64,000 nucleotides of DNA from EA-27 sp964396265 (GCA_964396265.1 CAYNEM010000001.1:124001-188000), one strand, 5' to 3'; positions 50,299 to 59,009 are shown, counted from the first letter of the stretch. A program made the numbers and translations. The notes: generated by a model from the sequence alone, not told the origin.

Positions 50299-51323
50299 GA
50301 CGACTCCCTCCCGAATGCGTGGACAGCTTCCGTGACCGCTGCCAGGACGTCGGGGGAGGTTCCGGGCGAGACCCCGTGGCCCAGGTTGAAGATGTGGCCG
50401 GGTCGTCGCCCGACACGTTCGAGGACCTCCCGGGCCCGCGCGACCGCGAAGTCCTTCCCTCCCAGGAGAGCGGCCGGATCGAGGTTTCCCTGCACCGCGA
50501 CCCCGTCCCCGAGACGCCGCCACGCCTCGTCGATCGGGATGCGCCAGTCGATGCCGAGGACCTCGCCGCCCGCGTCCCGCATCTGCTCGAGGAGCGTGGC
50601 CGTGTTCGTGCCGAAGTGGATCCGCGGAACGCCGAGGCCACGCGTCCCCTCGAACACCGCGCGGGAGAACGGCTGGACGTAGCGCGCGTAGTCCGCCGGC
50701 CCGAGGGCGCCGACCCAGGAATCGAACAGCTGGACCGCGTGGGCGCCCGCCTTGACCTGAAACCGCAAGTACGTCGCGACCATGTTCGCGAGGACCTCCA
50801 TCAGGCGGCGCCACGTCGTCTCGTCCCGAAACATGAGCGCCTTCGTCTTCGCGAAGTCCCGGGACGGGCGGCCCTCGATCAGATACGAGGCGAGCGTGAA
50901 CGGGGCCCCGGAGAAGCCGATGACGGGCACGTCCACGGCGTCCCGGAGGAGGCCGATCGTTTCCGCGACGAAGGTCAGGTCCCTCTCCGGGTCGATCGCC
51001 GCCAGGCGGTCCACGTCCTTCCGCTCCGCGATCGGGTTGTGGATCACGGGGCCGACATCGTCTTCGATGTGGAACCCCACGCCCATCGGCTCGAGCGGGA
51101 GCATGATGTCCGCGAACAGGATCGCGGCGTCGACGCCGAGCTTCTCGACGGGGAGGCGGGCGATCTCCGCCGCCAGTTTCGGCGTCTTGGCGATCTCGAG
51201 GACCCCGTGCGCTTCCCGGAGCTCGCGGTATTCGGCGAGGTACCGCCCCGCCTGCCGCATGTACCATGCGGGCGTGCGGTCCACGGGCTTGCGCCAGCAC
51301 GCGCGGAGGAATCGGTCCTGCAT
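50295..51323 (-). CDS. hemE: Uroporphyrinogen-III decarboxylase
   Basis: 342 residues; converts uroporphyrinogen III to coproporphyrinogen III. N-terminal substrate-binding signature TPAWYMRQAGRYL, catalytic-region LFADIMLPLEPMG, GFSGAPFTLASYL and FNLGHGVSPGTSPD are all clear. The ATG at 51323 lies ~28 bp from a CCCTTATTT element (51345-51353), so hemE-hemH has its own promoter. Confidence 0.95.
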   Translation of the reverse strand: MQDRFLRACWRKPVDRTPAWYMRQAGRYLAEYRELREAHGVLEIAKTPKLAAEIARLPVEKLGVDAAILFADIMLPLEPMGVGFHIEDDVGPVIHNPIAERKDVDRLAAIDPERDLTFVAETIGLLRDAVDVPVIGFSGAPFTLASYLIEGRPSRDFAKTKALMFRDETTWRRLMEVLANMVATYLRFQVKAGAHAVQLFDSWVGALGPADYARYVQPFSRAVFEGTRGLGVPRIHFGTNTATLLEQMRDAGGEVLGIDWRIPIDEAWRRLGDGVAVQGNLDPAALLGGKDFAVARAREVLERVGRRPGHIFNLGHGVSPGTSPDVLAAVTEAVHAFGRESS

Positions 51324-51361
51324 CCGCCGAGCGAACCTGTGAAGGGAAATAAGGGCTCGCC

Positions 51362-52057
51362 TCAGCCCAGCGATTCCAGGAGCGCCCCGAAGTCGGGGAC
51401 CGCGACGCACGTGAAGGTCGGCGTGTCCCGCAACGTGTACTTCCGCGACTCCGCGAACCGCAGCTCCTCGACGAGGTTCAGGAAGTTCTCCGGGTCGTCC
51501 GTCTCGAACGCGAGGACAAATTCCTGGTCGTCGAGCCCGTACGAGTACGTCGTGTGGATCTTCACGTTCGGGTACTTGTGGCCGATCCGGAAGTGCTCGC
51601 CCATAAGGCGCTTCCGCTCCTCGAACGGGAGAAGGTACCACTCGTGGGTCTTCACGAACGGGTAGACCATGAGGTACGGCTTCCCCAGCGGCTCGAGTTT
51701 GGCGGTGGTCCCGTGGCCGCCCTCGTGCTCGTGGCCGCCGACGTACTTCGAGCGCCGCGTCATCGCGAGGTACGCGTACGGCGTCTCGAGGTAGCCGCCG
51801 AGCGTGGTGTCAAGGAGCGAGGTCGCGAACCCCTGGAAGTCCTCCACGCGGTCGCCGATCTTCCAGAGCAGGAAGTCCGCGTCCCCGCGGATGCCCGTGA
51901 GGGTGTACGGAAGGATCGTGAGGCGGCCCGCCCACTTCTCGAGGATGAGGCGGGCTTCCCCCTTACTCTCCTCCTTCAGTTCCTCCGGGAGTCGCCGCCA
52001 GCCAATGTCGAGCTTGTAGAAGGAGAAGTGGACGAACTGCGGGCCGTCCTCGGGCAC
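51362..52057 (-). CDS. hemQ: Coproheme decarboxylase (HemQ, chlorite-dismutase family)
   Basis: 231 residues; oxidatively decarboxylates coproheme to haem b. Features: YLAMTRRSKYVG, the core MVYPFVKTHEWYLLPFEERKRLMGEHFRIGHKYPNVKIHTTYSYGLDDQEF (shown in parts elsewhere) with the proximal-His region GEHFRIGH, and VLAFETDDPENFLNLVEELR. The distal Arg of chlorite dismutases is not evident, fitting a decarboxylase. The GTG at 52057 lies ~28 bp from the TATA box at 52081-52090. Confidence 0.92.
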   Translation of the reverse strand: MPEDGPQFVHFSFYKLDIGWRRLPEELKEESKGEARLILEKWAGRLTILPYTLTGIRGDADFLLWKIGDRVEDFQGFATSLLDTTLGGYLETPYAYLAMTRRSKYVGGHEHEGGHGTTAKLEPLGKPYLMVYPFVKTHEWYLLPFEERKRLMGEHFRIGHKYPNVKIHTTYSYGLDDQEFVLAFETDDPENFLNLVEELRFAESRKYTLRDTPTFTCVAVPDFGALLESLG

Positions 52058-52080
52058 GGTCGCGTCGAAAGCGGGACGGG

Positions 52081-52090
52081 AATTAAACGT
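52081..52090 (-). promoter_or_regulatory. TATA box of hemQ
   Basis: ACGTTTAATT on the minus strand, ~28 bp upstream of the GTG at 52057. Confidence 0.55.
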
Positions 52091-52266
52091 TCCGTCCGAG
52101 GACCGTCCAAACCGATAAGCAGGGTTCGAAGCATGCGACGCGATCGAAGAATAGGGGTGTGCTTTTCCCGATGGCTCGTCGCCGCAAGATCGAGTCCACC
52201 AAGGCCTACTAGCACGCGGAGAAGGGGTCCTCCGGCCGGAAGTGGGCGTCCATGATACGTGACGGC

Positions 52267-52851
52267 TCACGTCACAAGTTGCGTCTGTCTCGTTCCGATG
52301 ACCTTGAGGAAGTGGGCGAGGCTGGGGGAGTGTGTCGCTGCCACATCCAGATCGAGATGTCCTGCGAGCGCTTCTCCATCGCGCTCCTTGTGGTACGCCG
52401 CGCCGCGGTAACCGTACTTCTTCCTGTAAAGCTCTTCCAATACCCTCGACGGTTTGGGGTCGCCGACCTGATCGGGGTTGGCGTGGGTGAATTCCCTGAA
52501 CCCCAACACGTGCCTTACGGGCGTGGGCTCCGCCAACAACCAGGCCTCGATCTCCCAGATAGACAGGCAAAGTTGCGCTTTTCGGAAGCGCCTCCGAATC
52601 TCTTCCCGCCAGGCCTCCGCCTCGCGCGGGCAGTCCAGCTCGGGATGCAGGTCCGGGACGACGACGAAGTGAGTGGGCCGGAAGGTGACTTCTAGGGTCC
52701 CGAGGATCTTGTGGAAGTCGCGCTTCAGGAGGGCCCTGCCGCCGGACCCCGGCGATACCGCCTTGGCGACATGGCCCGCGCGACGGCAGATCGTCTCCAA
52801 AACGGCCTTGTCGGAGACGCCCTCGGTCGCGATGGCGATCCTATGCGGCAT
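52267..52851 (-). CDS. DUF4276-like TOPRIM-family protein
   Basis: 194 residues. MPHRIAIATEGVSDKAVLETI supplies the TOPRIM glutamate (Glu10) and THFVVVPDLHPELD an acidic Asp site; VGDPKPSRVLEELYRKKYG and SPSLAHFLKVIG match the C-terminal DUF4276 pattern. Such proteins are commonly encoded beside OLD/RecF-like ATPases and are presumed nucleases. It overlaps the ATPase gene by 11 bases. A start at 52869 would add six residues. Confidence 0.72.
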   Translation of the reverse strand: MPHRIAIATEGVSDKAVLETICRRAGHVAKAVSPGSGGRALLKRDFHKILGTLEVTFRPTHFVVVPDLHPELDCPREAEAWREEIRRRFRKAQLCLSIWEIEAWLLAEPTPVRHVLGFREFTHANPDQVGDPKPSRVLEELYRKKYGYRGAAYHKERDGEALAGHLDLDVAATHSPSLAHFLKVIGTRQTQLVT

Positions 52852-53989
52852 CGAGGACACCCGAGGCATAGGCCTCTCCGAGCGCCCACTCTTTCAACGC
52901 GGCGAGGAGGTCCGCTTTTGCCTCCACCCGCCGGGTCGTGGTTCCTCCGTCCTGCCCGCGCTCCACGATGAGGAGATTGGCCAGTTCAAGCCGGTTGATG
53001 AGCGGGATGGAGTGCGAGGAAAGTATGACCTGCTGGCTTTCGGAGGCCCCCTTCAGCATGTCCACGAGCCTCTCCATCAGGAGAGGGTGAATATAGTTCT
53101 CCGGTTCTTCGAAGGCGACAACCGCCGGCTCGTCCGGACCGTAGAGGGCCACGAGGTGGGCCAGGAAACCGACGAGGCCATCCGAGAGGTGGCGGCCAGA
53201 GGAATGGGTCTTGAACCACTTTTCGCGTATGGAGACTTCGACCTGCCCGTCCTCCGTCAGATCGGTCGCCAATTCTGCTATGTGAGGGAAGTTCTTCCGG
53301 AGCTCCTCCTCGATCCGTCCGTAGGAAGGCCGGTAGTGGGACTGGACCGTGTGGAAATAGCCCGCGAAGTTGGCGCCGTCCCGGTCGAGGCGATTGACGC
53401 GGCGAGCCGGTCCCTGGCGCTTAAGATGGTCCGGCATGAACCTGTAGAACTGGAAGGACTTGAGGAACTTCTTGAACTGCGCGCGACCCGGGACCTTGCC
53501 CCACTCCTGCTCAAAGAATAGGGCGGAGAGCGGGTTGCCCCCATACGCGAATTTCTCCCCGCCTGCCTCGATCTGCCACGCCCGGTGTTCCACCCAGTTT
53601 GTTGTGTACAGGTGGTGAGTTTCACCTCCCGTGTATCGCTTGAACTGCTCCGTCTCCACATTCGTTAGATCAGGAGCCAGGCGTAAGCTGTACCTGAACT
53701 TCGACCCGCTTGGAGCACCGTCCGTTTCCTCCGTTGCGACGGCGGTGAGCTCCACCATCGTCGGTTCGTTGGCAGGGGCACCGAAGTAGCGCAGATGACT
53801 GCCGCCATGCAGTCCGACCGCCGTGTCCAAGTGCTGGGTGACAGCGACATCTCGCAGGAACGCGAGGGCATCGAGGAGGTTGCTCTTGCCCGAGTTGTTG
53901 GGGCCGACGAGGCAGGTCAGGCCGCCGAAGTCGACCTCCGCATGGTGGATGGACTTGTAGTTCATCACCATGAGGTGTTCGAGACGCAT
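52841..53989 (-). CDS. AAA/ABC-type ATPase of the OLD/RecF-like class
   Basis: 382 residues. Walker A GPNNSGKSN (residues 29-37), a ~200-residue lid insertion, signature-like HLSDGLVGFLAHLVALYG, Walker B VVAFEEPENYIHP and the H-loop SSHSIPLIN. MRLEHLMVMNYKSIHHAEVDF is the typical SMC-like N-terminus. The start was set at 53989 by the TATA box 54014-54023; TTG 54001 is possible. With the TOPRIM partner it resembles two-gene anti-phage modules (OLD/PARIS-like architecture). Defence is inferred from architecture, not shown. Confidence 0.82.
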   Translation of the reverse strand: MRLEHLMVMNYKSIHHAEVDFGGLTCLVGPNNSGKSNLLDALAFLRDVAVTQHLDTAVGLHGGSHLRYFGAPANEPTMVELTAVATEETDGAPSGSKFRYSLRLAPDLTNVETEQFKRYTGGETHHLYTTNWVEHRAWQIEAGGEKFAYGGNPLSALFFEQEWGKVPGRAQFKKFLKSFQFYRFMPDHLKRQGPARRVNRLDRDGANFAGYFHTVQSHYRPSYGRIEEELRKNFPHIAELATDLTEDGQVEVSIREKWFKTHSSGRHLSDGLVGFLAHLVALYGPDEPAVVAFEEPENYIHPLLMERLVDMLKGASESQQVILSSHSIPLINRLELANLLIVERGQDGGTTTRRVEAKADLLAALKEWALGEAYASGVLDAA

Positions 53990-54013
53990 GGCCACAGACA
54001 AGGATGGCAGGTG

Positions 54014-54023
54014 GCTTATAAAG
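54014..54023 (-). promoter_or_regulatory. TATA box of the ATPase-TOPRIM pair
   Basis: CTTTATAAGC on the minus strand, ~28 bp upstream of the ATG at 53989; the pair therefore has its own promoter within the haem locus. Confidence 0.6.
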
Positions 54024-54473
54024 CAGCGGCGCCGGAGCTCGCCGCCCTCGCCCGATGTGGCATGGTGGGACCTCCCCTAATATCAGGTGATTTGGAAGCC
54101 GACCGAGTGAGCTCGGCCCCGTTCCCTTTCCGTTCTCGGGCCGCGGCCCAGCACCCGCGGCACCGTCCCCGAGGCCCGCCAACCCCCTCCGGGGCGCCTC
54201 CGAAGGGACGGCGGACACCGGTACCGAGCCGGTAGACACCTGCCCGGGGTCCGCGGACATGTCTATGAGGCCCGTAAGCACGTGTGCAGGGTCTCTCTGC
54301 ACCAGGGGAGGATCGTTGGATGTGGCGCGGCCGAAACGGCGCTGAGCAGAATCGCCCGCCGCGAGGCCTTTTGCCATCGCCGCCATGGAGGCCACAACCG
54401 GCCACGGAGAACGAGGGGCTTGCACCGAGAGGGAGAAGCCCTCCAGTCCCGTCGCGGGACAGGCGGCATCACT
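54024..54473. other. 450-bp gap between hemD and the ATPase gene
   Basis: No convincing gene. Minus-strand frames stay open (for example DPAHVLTGLIDMSADPG) but lack a start with promoter, and no domain is recognisable. Possibly remnant DNA from the insertion that brought the ATPase-TOPRIM pair. Confidence 0.3.
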
Positions 54474-55283
54474 TCATAAGCAAGCCCTGCCGAGGGCGTC
54501 GAGAAGGTCCGCGAACGTTGCGCGCGGCGGCGCGACCGCCACGCGGATGCCTTCCCCCTCGAGCGTCTCCCTCGTCGGACCGCCAATCGCCGCCACCGTC
54601 GCCCGTGCGAGCGCCGCGCGGACTGCGTCCTCCACGCCCAGCACCGCCGCCAGGTCGAAGAAGTTGCGCACGGTCAACGAGCTGAGGAACGCGTACACAT
54701 CGACTTCGCCCCGCACGACGCGGTCGAAGAACGCGCGCACGTCCGCGAGATCCCCCGGGAGACCCACCTCGTACAGGGAGATGTCCGTGACCTCGCATCC
54801 CATGGAACGCAGCCCCTCGTGCAGTTCCGGCGACCCTTGCCGGCTGCGGAGGAGGACGACGCGCTTGGCGGCGATCCGCCGACGCTTGAAGTGCTCGACG
54901 ATCCCGCGCGAGCTGTGCTCCTTCGGCAACGCCGCCGAGACGCCGAAGCGCTCGAGGGCGAGCTGGGTGGCGGGCCCGATCGCGACGACCCGCGCCCCGT
55001 TCAGCGCAGTCCGGAAGCGCTCCTGGCCGATTGCCGCGGTCGCCTGGTGGAACGCGAAGCCGACCCCATTGCTGCTCGAGAACACGACCGCGTCCACGGC
55101 GCCTGCCGCCAACCTCTCCAGGAACTCGGGGAACCGCGGGTCCTCGGTCTCTCGGGTCTCGAGCATCGGGACGGCGAGCACTTCGAACCCCTGCGACTCC
55201 GCAAGCCGGACGGACTCGTCGAGCTTCTCCGCGGGCCGGAAGATCGCAAGCCGGGGCCTCCGCGCCCCGCGCTCACCCCGCAC
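54474..55283 (-). CDS. hemD: Uroporphyrinogen-III synthase
   Basis: 269 residues; cyclises hydroxymethylbilane with D-ring inversion. The family is poorly conserved, but RLAIFRPAEKLDESVRLAESQGFEVLAVPMLET, VFSSSNGVGFAFH, VVAIGPATQLALERFG and VAAIGGPTRETLEGEGIRVAVAP follow the two-domain HemD layout. The GTG at 55283 overlaps the hemC stop by 11 bases; upstream in-frame codons would run inside hemC. Confidence 0.9.
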   Translation of the reverse strand: MRGERGARRPRLAIFRPAEKLDESVRLAESQGFEVLAVPMLETRETEDPRFPEFLERLAAGAVDAVVFSSSNGVGFAFHQATAAIGQERFRTALNGARVVAIGPATQLALERFGVSAALPKEHSSRGIVEHFKRRRIAAKRVVLLRSRQGSPELHEGLRSMGCEVTDISLYEVGLPGDLADVRAFFDRVVRGEVDVYAFLSSLTVRNFFDLAAVLGVEDAVRAALARATVAAIGGPTRETLEGEGIRVAVAPPRATFADLLDALGRACL

Positions 55284-56178
55284 GCCGCGCCTCCTCGAGG
55301 AGCGCGTCCGCCCCCATCCCCCGGAGCTCCTCCGCAATCGCGTTCGCTTCGCGCTTCGGGTCCTTCGCGGCCACCGTGCGACGCACGGCAATCGCGGTCT
55401 GTCCGTCCAGGGAGAGGACGATCGCGCGAATGGTCAGCGCATCCCCCCGGAGCGTCGCGTGGACGCCGACCGGCGCGACGCATCCGCCTCCGAGGGCGTG
55501 GAGCACCTCCCGCTCCGCCTCCACCTCGACCCGCGTCGTGCGGTCGTCGATGGCCCGGAGGTACGGCTCCTCGGGAGCCCCCGCCCGGCACACGCACGCG
55601 ACGGCGCCCTGCCCCGGCTCGGGGACGAACACGTCCGGGTCGAGCACCTCATGCGGGGCGTTGATTCCCAAGCGCCAGAGGCCCGCGGCGGAGAGGACAA
55701 CCCCGTCGTACTCCCCGCGCCGCCACTTCGCAACCCGGGTCGGCACGTTTCCCCGGATCGCCGCCACATGGAGGTCCGGCCGCGCGCGGAGAAGCATCGC
55801 TCGCCGACGCACGCTCGACGTGCCGATTCGCGCCCCGTGGGGCAGCGTCGCAAGCGCGTGGTTCGAGACGAGCGCGTCCTCGAACGCCGGACGCGGCAGG
55901 ATCGCTGCTACGACGAACCCTTGATCGGTCGTCGTCGGGATGTCCTTCAGGCTGTGGACCGCGACGTCCGCCTCGCCCGCCCGGACGCGTTCGTCGATCT
56001 CCGTCACGAACGCCCCCTTCCCACCGAAGTCCCGGAGCGCCGCGTCCGCGAGGACGTCGCCGGACGTTTTCACGACCGCCTTCCGCAGCTCGAGCTCGGG
56101 AAAGCGCGCGGCCAGAGCGTCCCACACGTCTTGCGTCTGCGCGAGGGCGAGCTCGCTGCCCCGGGTCGCGAGGGTCAT
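55273..56178 (-). CDS. hemC: Hydroxymethylbilane synthase (porphobilinogen deaminase)
   Basis: 301 residues; polymerises four porphobilinogens. MTLATRGSELALAQTQDV start, Asp in AVHSLKDIPT, arginine cluster GTSSVRRRAMLL and AIRGNVPTR, and dipyrromethane-cofactor Cys233 in LGGGCVAPVG. The ATG at 56178 overlaps the hemL stop (ATGA); ATG 56196 would add six residues. Confidence 0.95.
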   Translation of the reverse strand: MTLATRGSELALAQTQDVWDALAARFPELELRKAVVKTSGDVLADAALRDFGGKGAFVTEIDERVRAGEADVAVHSLKDIPTTTDQGFVVAAILPRPAFEDALVSNHALATLPHGARIGTSSVRRRAMLLRARPDLHVAAIRGNVPTRVAKWRRGEYDGVVLSAAGLWRLGINAPHEVLDPDVFVPEPGQGAVACVCRAGAPEEPYLRAIDDRTTRVEVEAEREVLHALGGGCVAPVGVHATLRGDALTIRAIVLSLDGQTAIAVRRTVAAKDPKREANAIAEELRGMGADALLEEARRAG

Positions 56179-57443
56179 CGTACGTCGGCCAGGCATTTCG
56201 CGAACGCCTCCAGGGTCGCGTCCACGTCTTTCGCGGTGTGGGCCGTGGAGAGGAAACACGTTTCGAACTGCGACGGCGGTAGGTAGACGCCCTCGTCGAG
56301 GAGCGCGAGGAACAGCCGGTGGAAGGCCTTCGTGTCGCACGCCAGGGCGTCCTCGTACGATCGCACGGGCTTGGCGGTGAGGAATAGCTGGAACATCGAC
56401 GTGAGGCCCTGCGCCCGGAATCCGTATTCCGCGGCGGCGTCCGCCAAACCCTTCCGCATCCGATCTCCGAGGCGGTTCACCCCCCCGAGGCCCGTGCGCC
56501 GGAGGACCTCGAGGGTGGCGAGGCCTGCGGTCATCGCGAGCGGGTTCCCGCTGGCGGTGCCCGCCTGATACACCTTCCCGAGGGGCGTCAAGTGCTCCAT
56601 GAGTTCTCTGGTGCCGCCAAACGCCCCGATGGGGACCCCGCCTCCGAGGATCTTCCCCAGCGTTGTGAGGTCTGCGCGAACCCCGAAGAGCTCCTGCGCC
56701 CCGCCCATCGCCAGCCGAAAGCCCGTGATCGCCTCGTCGAAGATCAGGAGCACGTCGTTCGCCTCCGTCACCTCGCGGACCTCCTCAAGATATCCGTCCT
56801 CCGGGGGGATGGGCCCCGCGTTCCCGAGCATGGGCTCGAGGATGACTGCCGCCAAATCGCGCCGATTGGCAGCGATCACGTTCCGCATCGCGTTCGCGTC
56901 GTTGAACGGAACCGTGAGCGTGAGTTTGGCGGTGCCGCTAGGGACGCCCGCGGAGGAGGGGACCCCGAACGTCGTCGCGCCGCTCCCCGCGCGGACGAGG
57001 ACCGCGTCGTGCGCCCCGTGGTACGCCCCCGTCGTCTTGACGATCTTCCGGCGGCCCGTCGCCCCACGGGCGAGACGAATTGCGTGCATCGTGGCCTCCG
57101 TCCCCGAGTTCACGAACCGGAGCATCTCGATGGAGGGGAAGTGCCCGCGGACCTTCTTCGCCAACCGAACCTCCGCCTCTGTCGGGGCGCCGAAGTTCCA
57201 TCCCGCCTCGAGCTGCTCCCGAATCTGCTTGATCACGTACGGGTGCGCGTGGCCGAGGATGAGCGGCCCGAACGCCATGCAATAGTCGATGTAGCGATTC
57301 CCGTCGACATCGTACACGTACGCTCCCCGACCTCGGTGGAAGAAACGGGGGTAGGGGGCGAACGCACGAACCGGGCTGGAGACGCCGCCGGGAAAGAGCG
57401 AACGCGCCTGGCGATAGAGACGCCGGGACCTGTGGGTCTGCAC
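56175..57443 (-). CDS. hemL: Glutamate-1-semialdehyde 2,1-aminomutase
   Basis: 422 residues; PLP enzyme making 5-aminolevulinate from the HemA product. FPGGVSSPVRAF, NSGTEATMHAIRLAR, FDEAITGFRL and PLP Lys264 in TTLGKILGGG are present. The GTG at 57443 lies ~28 bp from an ACGTTTAACGC element at 57466-57476. First gene of the hemL-hemC-hemD operon. Confidence 0.95.
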   Translation of the reverse strand: MQTHRSRRLYRQARSLFPGGVSSPVRAFAPYPRFFHRGRGAYVYDVDGNRYIDYCMAFGPLILGHAHPYVIKQIREQLEAGWNFGAPTEAEVRLAKKVRGHFPSIEMLRFVNSGTEATMHAIRLARGATGRRKIVKTTGAYHGAHDAVLVRAGSGATTFGVPSSAGVPSGTAKLTLTVPFNDANAMRNVIAANRRDLAAVILEPMLGNAGPIPPEDGYLEEVREVTEANDVLLIFDEAITGFRLAMGGAQELFGVRADLTTLGKILGGGVPIGAFGGTRELMEHLTPLGKVYQAGTASGNPLAMTAGLATLEVLRRTGLGGVNRLGDRMRKGLADAAAEYGFRAQGLTSMFQLFLTAKPVRSYEDALACDTKAFHRLFLALLDEGVYLPPSQFETCFLSTAHTAKDVDATLEAFAKCLADVR

Positions 57444-57465
57444 CGAGCAGCCATCTCCCGATTCG

Positions 57466-57476
57466 CGTTAAACGTT
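57466..57476 (-). promoter_or_regulatory. TATA-like element for hemL-hemC-hemD
   Basis: ACGTTTAACGC on the minus strand with the expected spacing to the GTG at 57443. It resembles the hemQ element (CGTTTAA), so the two could be co-regulated. Confidence 0.45.
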
Positions 57477-57574
57477 TGTCGCAAGGACAAATGAGCGCGA
57501 CGAGGTGCACGCACGGCGCATTCATACTTCCTGTCGCGCCGTGGGTACGGGTGACGATGGCGGCTGCGGCCCGG

Positions 57575-57748
57575 TCAGAACCCGAGATACTTCCGGATGA
57601 CCCCCGCCAGGAGGATGGCGGTGACGGACAGCAGGATTGTCAACAGCTTCGCCACGACCCCGACGTCGAACGGCCACGTCTTGATCGCCTGGATCTCCCT
57701 CTGGATCTTGTCGATGGTCGCGAGCTCCTGCAATCCTGGCGGCAGACT
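57575..57748 (-). pseudogene. Truncated copy of the 131-aa membrane protein
   Basis: Encodes LPPGLQELATIDKIQREIQ followed by the identical second transmembrane helix and the IRKYLGF end of the protein at 40743-41138, at ~88% DNA identity. The first transmembrane helix and the loop are missing; the frame continues upstream into unrelated Arg/Pro/Ser-rich sequence. A fragment, probably from an old duplication. Confidence 0.6.
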
Positions 57749-58353
57749 GGGACGACGCGTACTGGCACTCGCGGACGGCCCTCCCGAGGCGCACGAGCCC
57801 ACGAGCCCGTTCCACTTAATCGTCCTTTGCGTTTGCGAAAGATCGCGACCGCCCCAGGGTGCTACCCGGGCCGTTCGCGACGGAGATCCCGCCAGCCCGG
57901 AACGAGGAGCCAGGCGACGGGGATCATCGCGTTCATGATCGTGCCCGGCCCGATCCACGGGGCACGGAGAGAACACCGAGGGCCCACGAAGCCGCGCCGA
58001 TGGATGCCTCTACGGCGACAAACGGCACGTGGCACAGGAGGGTCCGACAGTCCGTGCCTCGCCGGCTTCTTACGAGAGCCGCCGCCGGGATCGTAAGGGA
58101 GAACGCAAGCGCGGGCTTCCAGTTCGCCTCGCTTTCGGGGGGCGGCGATTTCGTCCACTCACAGCCAGGACGAGCACCGCGTCTTCCGCGTCGGAAAGGC
58201 GAACACCCTCCTCATGACGCCGAACGACGGGTCCACGCTGAGCAACCGCAAGTCCACGGGGAAGGCATTCGGCCCGTATCGCGTCGCGACGGGGATAACG
58301 TCCCTGCACGCCGTCTCCTTCATATAGGGAGACAACGCCGCACCGACTCGGAA
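57749..58353. other. 600-bp gene-poor stretch with a possible remnant
   Basis: No intact gene. On plus, 58163-58327 reads SQDEHRVFRVGKANTLLMTP ... GKAFGPYRVATGITS before TAG, a protein-like frame with no start, suggesting a decayed C-terminus. The rest shows nothing I can name. Confidence 0.3.
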
Positions 58354-58845
58354 TCACCCGGCATGTTGGGTGGAAGTGCGAGCGAGCTTTTCCTCCAATC
58401 TGTTTCTGTTTTGGGGCGTCAGCGGAAGGGGTAGTCGAAGGGTAGGAACTCTTGTCGACAGATCGACATAGTATCTTTCGCATCGAGTGAGAGAAGACCA
58501 ATCACCCTTCCAACGGGATTCGAAGATGCCCAGGACCCTCGAGTAAGGACTCGAATACGACCTGCCTGCGCGGGAGCGCCACCTCATTCCTGTCCCGTCG
58601 AACGCAATCTCCGCAGCAAAGCGACGCTCCACCGAAAGTACGATCAAGATCACTGCCGCTGTCAGACCGGCGGCGGAGAGAGTCGCTATTGGCAGCGCCA
58701 TCGCTCGATCCCTTCGTACGGAGAAAATGAAGTACAGCAAGATGCCGCCGAGCCCCATGAATGCGCAAAGGATCGTAAGGGCCATCCTCCAGTACTTCGG
58801 GTCGAAACGATCGCACGGCCTATTGTCGTGCCACTCCAGATCCAT
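58354..58845 (-). CDS. Two-helix membrane protein with PH-like C-terminal domain
   Basis: 163 residues. MDLEWHDNRPCDRFDPKYWR precedes helices MALTILCAFMGLGGILLYFIF and ALPIATLSAAGLTAAVILIVL; the soluble C-terminus (AAEIAFDGTGMRWRSRAGRSYSSPYSRVLGIFE ... LPLPLTPQNRNRLEEKL) resembles a bacterial-type PH/YcxB-like beta domain. The ATG at 58845 has a full AGGAGGTGA seven bases upstream, overlapping the stop of the small gene before it. Confidence 0.65.
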   Translation of the reverse strand: MDLEWHDNRPCDRFDPKYWRMALTILCAFMGLGGILLYFIFSVRRDRAMALPIATLSAAGLTAAVILIVLSVERRFAAEIAFDGTGMRWRSRAGRSYSSPYSRVLGIFESRWKGDWSSLTRCERYYVDLSTRVPTLRLPLPLTPQNRNRLEEKLARTSTQHAG

Positions 58846-58856
58846 CGATTCACCTC

Positions 58857-59009
58857 CTAGCAGTTCCTGATAGCTTTTTCCGCAAGCCCGATTGCGATCA
58901 GGATCGCGCACGCGAAGACCGCGAACGCCTTCAGCGCCAGGGGACCGCGTTCGCGAAAAAGCCATCCTACACGCGCTGTCCTCACACTCAAACTTTCGTT
59001 TGCATCCAC
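58857..59009 (-). CDS. Possible 50-aa single-helix membrane protein
   Basis: From GTG 59009: VDANESLSVRTARVGWLFRE, then one transmembrane helix (LALKAFAVFACAILIAIGLA) and a short EKAIRNC tail; TAG at 58857-58859. It sits 11 bases upstream of the PH-like gene, whose ribosome-binding site overlaps its stop, suggesting a two-gene operon. A CTTATTT element lies near 59058-59065. Short length keeps confidence low. Confidence 0.4.
   Translation of the reverse strand: MDANESLSVRTARVGWLFRERGPLALKAFAVFACAILIAIGLAEKAIRNC

Noticed and set aside
52105..52125. tRNA T-arm-like GGGTTCGAAGC
   Set aside because: No cloverleaf: no D-arm box upstream, no anticodon stem and no acceptor pairing in the flanks.
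52173..52214. 13-codon frame MARRRKIESTKAY on plus
   Set aside because: Too short, no promoter at the right distance and no partner gene; likely chance.
54024..54425. Minus-strand frame encoding an Ala/Gly/Pro-rich protein before the ATPase
   Set aside because: No promoter, no domain, and its continuation overlaps the ATPase in another frame; composition typical of non-coding GC-rich DNA.
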